A stretch of DNA of 34,969 nt, from assembly GCA_903914175.1 (NCBI GenBank), contig CAIWNX010000008.1, forward strand, positions 1 through 34,969. The letters are read 5' to 3'. The stretch comes from an uncultured beta proteobacterium (GTDB lineage Bacteria > Pseudomonadota > Gammaproteobacteria > Burkholderiales > Burkholderiaceae_C). Made by a program: the position numbers and the translations under genes. Positions 30,067-34,969 of this stretch are shown one piece after another; position 1 is the stretch's first letter, and the number at the start of each line of letters is the position of its first letter. The notes beneath the pieces are model-generated. The model was not told the DNA's origin, searched no databases, and saw only the letters and a program-made list of their open reading frames with translations.

Positions 30067-30675
30067 ATGAATACAACTGCAATCCGGCTCAACGGGTCAC
30101 CTGTTGCGCCGGCCACGAACGACGGCCGGCTCAAACGCAGTGTTGCCACGCGCAAGAAAATCTTGCAAGCGCTGACGGCGCTGACGTACGAAGGCTTTCT
30201 CTCGCCCACCGCGGAACAAGTGGCGATGCGGGCTGATGTGGGTCTGCGCACCGTGTTTCGCCATTTCGACGATATGGACTCGCTCTACCGCGAGATCAAT
30301 ACCGACCTGGAATTGAAAGTGCAGCCTTTGTTGAAAACGCGGCTCGGTGGCGCGACATGGCAGGAGCGTGTTCTGCAAAGCATCGAGATTCGCAGTGACT
30401 TTTACGAAAGCTATGCAGCCATGTACCTGGCGAGCCAGGTGCACCGCCATGAATCGGATTTTTTGACGCAAAACCTCATGGACTCGGCCCGGCAACAACG
30501 TGATTTGCTGCAACGCCTGCTGCCGGCAGCGGTGGCGAAGAACAGCACGTTACTCAACGCGCTTGATCTGGTGCTGAGCTTTGAGACCTGGATCAGACTG
30601 CGGCGCGAACAGGGACTGGCGCTGGCGCAAGCCCGCGACGTTGTGCGACTGGCCGTGAAGGCTTTGTTGGCGTAA
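30067..30675 (+). CDS. TetR/AcrR family transcriptional regulator
   Basis: N-terminal HTH: RKKILQALTALTYEGFLSPTAEQVAMRADVGLRTVFRHFDDMDSLYREI. Confidence 0.9.
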   Translation: MNTTAIRLNGSPVAPATNDGRLKRSVATRKKILQALTALTYEGFLSPTAEQVAMRADVGLRTVFRHFDDMDSLYREINTDLELKVQPLLKTRLGGATWQERVLQSIEIRSDFYESYAAMYLASQVHRHESDFLTQNLMDSARQQRDLLQRLLPAAVAKNSTLLNALDLVLSFETWIRLRREQGLALAQARDVVRLAVKALLA

Positions 30676-30869
30676 GCGGACGGGAAGAAGCGGAAACACG
30701 CGCCGACAGGTGCATGTTTTTTGACCATCTGGCTGCGGCATACCGGTACGTAAGCTCGTCTCATCTGCGCCGCTCCTGGCAATGGACGGCCCAAAATTTC
30801 TTGATTCAGCCTGCGTATGGTTTGATCATATTTACTGGATTTGAAGGCCTAATTGACCAAATGCGTCAT

Positions 30870-30885
30870 ATTTGTGATCACAAAT
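30870..30885. promoter_or_regulatory. Perfect 16-bp palindrome upstream of glutamine-synthetase-like gene; candidate GntR operator
   Basis: ATTTGTGATCACAAAT, self reverse-complementary; 46 bp before the preferred ATG. Confidence 0.6.
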
Positions 30886-30930
30886 GTGAAAAGACGTATG
30901 ATCGAATCTTTCCATTCGTCGGAGCGCACG

Positions 30931-32265
30931 ATGCCTCAAACCCTCAAGGAATTCCTGACCCAGCACCACATACACGAGGTGGAATGTGTCATCCCCGACA
31001 TGACGGGCATCGCCCGCGGCAAAATCCTTCCGCGTGATCTCTTTCTGTCTGCCGGTGAGATGCGCTTGCCCAAAAGTGTGCTGCTCAATACGGTCAACGG
31101 GCAGCAGCCCGACAACGGTCCGTTTGTCGGAGACACCGATCCGGACATGGTGTGCATCCCCGATGCCAGCACGGTGCGCATCGTGCCGTGGGCTGCCGAA
31201 CCGGTGGCGGTCGTCATCCATGATTGCCAGGAGTGGGATGGCTCACCGGTGCTGTTGTCGCCGCGTGGCGTGCTGCGCCGTGTGCTGGCCCTGTACCAGG
31301 CCCAGGGATGGCTCCCCATCGTGGCCCCCGAGATGGAGTTTTATCTGGTGGCGCGCCAGCAAAACCCGCACGAGCCCTTGCACCCGCCGCTGGGGCGTAC
31401 CGGCAAATCCGAAGCCGGGCGGCAGAGCTACTCGATCGACGCAGTGAATGATTTTGACCCGTTCTTCATGGAACTCTCCACTTTTTGCAGTCAGCACAAG
31501 CTCGGGGTCGAGACGCTGATTCATGAGGCCGGGCCGGGTCAGATGGAAATCAACTTCTCGCATGGTGAACCGATGGACCTGGCCGACCGCGTCTTTTTGT
31601 TCAAGCGCACGGTGCGTGAAACGGCGCTGCGCCACGGCATTTTTGCCACCTTCATGGCCAAGCCCATGGAGCAGGAACCGGGCAGTGCCATGCACATCCA
31701 CCAGAGCATCAATGACGCGCAAGGGAACAACATCTTCAGCAAGGAAGATGGCAGTGCCAGCGAACTGTTTTTTCACTACATCGCCGGTCTTCAGACCTAC
31801 ATACCCATGCAGATGCCGATGTTTGCGCCCTATGTCAACTCGTACCGGCGACTCTCGCCGTTCATGTCGGCCCCCATCAACGTCCGCTGGGGCCACGACA
31901 ACCGCACCTGTGGCATTCGTGTGCCCAAGTCCGCTCCCGAATCACGCCGGGTCGAGAACCGGGTCCCCGGCGTTGATGTCAATCCCTACCTTGCGATGGC
32001 GGCGACGCTGGCCTGCGGTTACCTCGGCATGCGCGACAAACTCCAACCCAGCGAGCCTACTGTGGATAGCGCCTGGAATGTCAGCCACGAACTGCCGCGC
32101 CATCTGGAGGATGCGATCAACGCCATGCGTTCCTGCGAGCCGATGCGCGAAGTGCTCAGCCCGGCCTTTGTCGATGCCTTTTGCGCCGTGAAAGAACTGG
32201 AATACGCCACCTACAACCGCGTCATCAGTTCGTGGGAGCGTGAGCATCTGTTGCTGCTGGTGTAG
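30931..32265 (+). CDS. Glutamine synthetase-like ligase (gamma-glutamyl amine/polyamine ligase type)
   Basis: HEVECVIPDMTGIARGKILPRDLF, PEMEFYLV, GPGQMEINF, GSAMHIHQS, NPYLAMAATLACGYLG. ATG 30931 with GGAG upstream; ORF-track start 30853 would swallow the palindrome. Confidence 0.9.
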   Translation: MPQTLKEFLTQHHIHEVECVIPDMTGIARGKILPRDLFLSAGEMRLPKSVLLNTVNGQQPDNGPFVGDTDPDMVCIPDASTVRIVPWAAEPVAVVIHDCQEWDGSPVLLSPRGVLRRVLALYQAQGWLPIVAPEMEFYLVARQQNPHEPLHPPLGRTGKSEAGRQSYSIDAVNDFDPFFMELSTFCSQHKLGVETLIHEAGPGQMEINFSHGEPMDLADRVFLFKRTVRETALRHGIFATFMAKPMEQEPGSAMHIHQSINDAQGNNIFSKEDGSASELFFHYIAGLQTYIPMQMPMFAPYVNSYRRLSPFMSAPINVRWGHDNRTCGIRVPKSAPESRRVENRVPGVDVNPYLAMAATLACGYLGMRDKLQPSEPTVDSAWNVSHELPRHLEDAINAMRSCEPMREVLSPAFVDAFCAVKELEYATYNRVISSWEREHLLLLV

Positions 32266-32274
32266 GAGAGACGC

Positions 32275-33624
32275 ATGCAAACTGCGGCCCTGCTCGCACG
32301 CGAGCGCCAGACCTATACCGAACGCAATCCGAAGTCCGCCGCGCAAGCGGCTCGCGCGGCACAGCACTTGCTGTTTGGTGTGCCGCTGCACTGGATGAAT
32401 GACTGGGCGACGCCGTTTGCCCTGCAAGTTTCCAGCGCGCAAGGCGCGCACCTGAGCGACATTGACGGGCATACCCTGGCCGACTTTTGTCTGGGCGACA
32501 CGGGTGCCATGTTTGGCCATTCACCCCCGGCGGTGTCACGCGCCCTCGCAACACAGGCCCAGCGCGGTTGCACCACCATGCTGGCCAGCGAGGATGCAGC
32601 CGTCGTGGCGGAAACACTGGCGCAGCGTTTTGGACTGCCGATGTGGCAGTTCGCCATGACGGCCACCGATGCCAATCGCTTCGTGCTGCGCTGGATTCGT
32701 GCAGCGACACAACGCAAAGTCCTGCTGGTGTTTAACGGCTGCTACCACGGTACCGTTGAGGATGTGTTTGTCGATCTTGTCGGGGGCAAGCCTGTGCAGC
32801 GTGACAGTCTGCTCGGTCAGGTGCATGAACTCACCCAAACCACGCGCGTGGTCGAGTTCAACGATCTCGCGGCGCTGCAAGCCGCGCTGGCACCCGGCGA
32901 TGTGGCCTGCGTCCTGGCCGAACCGGTGATGACCAATATCGGCATGGTGCTGCCCCAGAGCGGGTTTTGGGAGCAGGCGCAAGCCTTGATTCGTCGCCAC
33001 GGCGCCATGTTGGTGATGGACGAGACCCACACCATCAGCAGCGGCCCTGGCGGCTACTGTCAAGCCCACGGACTAACTGCTGATGCAATTGTGCTCGGCA
33101 AGCCACTCGGTGGTGGCATGCCTTGCGCAGCCTATGGCTTCAGCGCCGAGTTGGCGCAACGCGTGGTGGCAGCCAAGCACAATGCGCCTGCCGGACACTC
33201 CGGCATCGGCACTACCCTCACGGCAAATCTGCTGGCGATGGCTGCCATGCGCGCCACACTGACCGAACTGATGACGCCGGCGACCTACGCGCCCATGCTT
33301 GCGCTGGCGACCACGCTTGCGCAGGGCTTGCGTGCGGCCATTGCACAGCACAAGCTGCCGTGGTGCGTGACACAGGTTGGCGCCCGAGCCGAATTCCAGT
33401 TTTGTGCAACGCCCCCTGTCAATGGCACACAAGCGGGGCAAGCCATGAATCCCGCTCTGGAACACGCCATTCACCTCTACCTGCTCAATCGCGGGGTTTT
33501 GATCACGCCGTTTCACAACATGATGCTGGTTTGCCCTGACACCACAGCGGACGATGTGCGCCTCCTCCTGCGGGCTTTCAATGCTGCGCTGTCAGAACTT
33601 GCGGGAGATTCTTTACATGGTTAA
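32275..33624 (+). CDS. Class III PLP aminotransferase (aspartate aminotransferase/GSAM-like family)
   Basis: DFCLGDTGAMFGHSPPAV, FNGCYHGTVED, LVMDETHTISSGPGGY, VLGKPLGGGMPCAAYG (PLP lysine). Confidence 0.9.
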   Translation: MQTAALLARERQTYTERNPKSAAQAARAAQHLLFGVPLHWMNDWATPFALQVSSAQGAHLSDIDGHTLADFCLGDTGAMFGHSPPAVSRALATQAQRGCTTMLASEDAAVVAETLAQRFGLPMWQFAMTATDANRFVLRWIRAATQRKVLLVFNGCYHGTVEDVFVDLVGGKPVQRDSLLGQVHELTQTTRVVEFNDLAALQAALAPGDVACVLAEPVMTNIGMVLPQSGFWEQAQALIRRHGAMLVMDETHTISSGPGGYCQAHGLTADAIVLGKPLGGGMPCAAYGFSAELAQRVVAAKHNAPAGHSGIGTTLTANLLAMAAMRATLTELMTPATYAPMLALATTLAQGLRAAIAQHKLPWCVTQVGARAEFQFCATPPVNGTQAGQAMNPALEHAIHLYLLNRGVLITPFHNMMLVCPDTTADDVRLLLRAFNAALSELAGDSLHG

Positions 33625-34288
33625 GAGCAGTATTCGCGCGGTGCCTCCCACTTCAACTCAGCAAGACAGCACCTATGCCACGCTGCGCCAGTGGATCACG
33701 GTGGGCAAATTCGTTCCAGGTGAACGGTTGAAGATCCGCAATGTAGCGGCCAGCCTGGGTGTGGGTCAAATGCCGGTGCGTGCCGCGCTGCAGCGCCTTG
33801 CCGCAGAGGGCGCGCTGGTCAATATCCCGAATGCCGGCGTCGCGGTGCCACAGCTATCCCTGCCCGAGTTCGATGACTTGCTGCAAATGCGCATGCTGCT
33901 CGAAGGTGAAGCGGCTGAACGCGGCAGTTTGCGACTGGATGCAGTGCAGAAGCTGACGCTTAAAAAATTATGCCAGCGCATGGCCAAGGCCTTGGTGGCG
34001 GGTGATGCCAGCGCTTACCTGGTGGCCAATGAAGATTTTCATGTGCTGCTGTATCGCGCGGCCGGCTCCCCCACGCTGTTTGCGCTGATCGACACGCTGT
34101 GGCTCAAGGCCGGACCGATTTCAAACCAGTTGTTTGACATACCCCAGGCGAGTGCCGTCCTCAACGATGCCCACGGTGACGTGGTGCGTGCCCTGGCGCA
34201 CAACGACAGCGCCGCTGTGCGCCGTGCGATTGAAAAAGATATCTTTGTCGCCGGGCAATTCTTGCGGCAACACTATCGCCAAAAGTAG
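33617..34288 (+). CDS. GntR family regulator (FCD-type)
   Basis: TYATLRQWITVGKFVPGERLKIRNVAASLGVGQMPVRAALQRLAAEGALVNIPNAGVAVP wHTH; overlaps upstream stop by 8 nt. Confidence 0.9.
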   Translation: MVKSSIRAVPPTSTQQDSTYATLRQWITVGKFVPGERLKIRNVAASLGVGQMPVRAALQRLAAEGALVNIPNAGVAVPQLSLPEFDDLLQMRMLLEGEAAERGSLRLDAVQKLTLKKLCQRMAKALVAGDASAYLVANEDFHVLLYRAAGSPTLFALIDTLWLKAGPISNQLFDIPQASAVLNDAHGDVVRALAHNDSAAVRRAIEKDIFVAGQFLRQHYRQK

Positions 34289-34458
34289 CGCCAAAGCTTT
34301 TTGAGTAGAAAAATTGCCGAGCAGTTTTCGGTTTCAAGTTAGTGCTGTAGTTACCGAAATCATCGCCACACTGTCGACAGTCAGGCCACTGATGCCACTT
34401 CGATACCTATTTCAACGGGCCTTGCCCTGTAGTCCGTCAAGTCAATGTAATCCAGAAG

Positions 34459-34487
34459 TCAGCCATGATAATATATGTCATGGCTGA
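34459..34487. promoter_or_regulatory. 10-bp perfect inverted repeat overlapping the toxin start codon
   Basis: TCAGCCATGA-taatatatg-TCATGGCTGA. Confidence 0.65.
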
Positions 34488-34776
34488 TCGAAAAATTGTC
34501 GACGATACGCACCACATCACGCAAAAGCGTGGGAATGGCCAGCTTCGACGTGAAATTTGGGTTGATGCGCAAGGTCAGGTGACCCGTTACAACCTTGCGT
34601 ACATCAACCATGCACTGCACGCTGGCGATAACGGACGCGTGGTGGGTTATGACAACCAACATGGGCATCACCACCGGCACTATTTCGGCGTTGTGGCTGC
34701 GGTTGAATTCACGAGTTTTGACGACATAGAAGATCAGTTCCAGACCGATTGGGCTGCACTCAGGAGAACAGCATGA
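34480..34776 (+). CDS. TumE / DUF6516-like toxin of a toxin-antitoxin pair
   Basis: MADRKIVDDTHHITQKRGNGQLRREIWVDAQGQVTRYNLAYINHALHAGDNGRVVGYDNQHGHHHRHYFG; small, His-rich, ATGA overlap with next ORF. Alternative start 34465. Confidence 0.7.
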   Translation: MADRKIVDDTHHITQKRGNGQLRREIWVDAQGQVTRYNLAYINHALHAGDNGRVVGYDNQHGHHHRHYFGVVAAVEFTSFDDIEDQFQTDWAALRRTA

Positions 34777-34969
34777 AAAATGTCACCCTTAAAGCAGGTA
34801 ACGAAAAAGATTTCTTTCGCAGAGGGAAGGTGTTGGCACGATTGGCTGACGCGGGGCAAGCGATGCCAGAGGAACGCACGGTCAGCTTTGATGATCCTGC
34901 CGATCTCCTGCGCCTGCTGACTGCCAGTCGACTTGACGTGTTCCGCAGTGTCAAGGGTGAACCGGGTTC
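34773..34969 (+). CDS. Putative cognate antitoxin / DNA-binding protein, truncated by window end
   Basis: ATG with AGGAG 5' of it; MKNVTLKAGNEKDFFRRGKVLARLADAGQAMPEERTVSFDDPADLLRLLTASRLDVFRSVKGEPG, resembling HTH regulators paired with DUF6516 toxins. Confidence 0.65.
   Translation, partial: MKNVTLKAGNEKDFFRRGKVLARLADAGQAMPEERTVSFDDPADLLRLLTASRLDVFRSVKGEPG

Overview
High-GC betaproteobacterial chromosome segment, probably Burkholderiales/Comamonadaceae judging by gene order and protein sequences. About 1-21.5 kb is a conserved housekeeping block on the + strand: rluC, HAD phosphatase, Rieske protein, S49 peptidase, [rsmI-like methyltransferase and maf on -], yceD/DUF177, rpmF, plsX, fabH, fabD, fabG, acpP, fabF, small membrane protein, mucD/degQ, lepA, lepB, DUF4845, rnc, era, recO, pdxJ, acpS, nagZ. 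About 21.5-35 kb is more accessory. It holds an SH3-domain/proline-rich exported protein and a Sui1/YciH-like protein. A long minus-strand run follows: haloalkane dehalogenase, radical SAM, class IV aminotransferase, XdhC, MocA-like and IorA/IorB-type molybdenum hydroxylase. A divergent TetR, a glutamine-synthetase-like / class III aminotransferase / GntR operon, and a toxin-first TumE(DUF6516)-like toxin-antitoxin pair cut by the right edge complete the window. Points most worth a second look: (i) fabF-mucD spacing with no rpoE-rseA-rseB; (ii) the mucD-lepA intergenic region, with a perfect terminator 43 bp before lepA and a possible sRNA/leader; (iii) a ~720-nt same-strand, out-of-phase overlap between radical SAM and aminotransferase ORFs; (iv) precise dyad operators at the TetR, glutamine-synthetase and TA promoters, the first and third consistent with leaderless or start-codon-occluding control. 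I did not find a clearly novel, self-contained system. The minus-strand dehalogenase/radical SAM/Mo-hydroxylase cluster and the TA pair are the best candidates for experimental interest. All calls are from reading the sequence and supplied ORFs; no database search was run.
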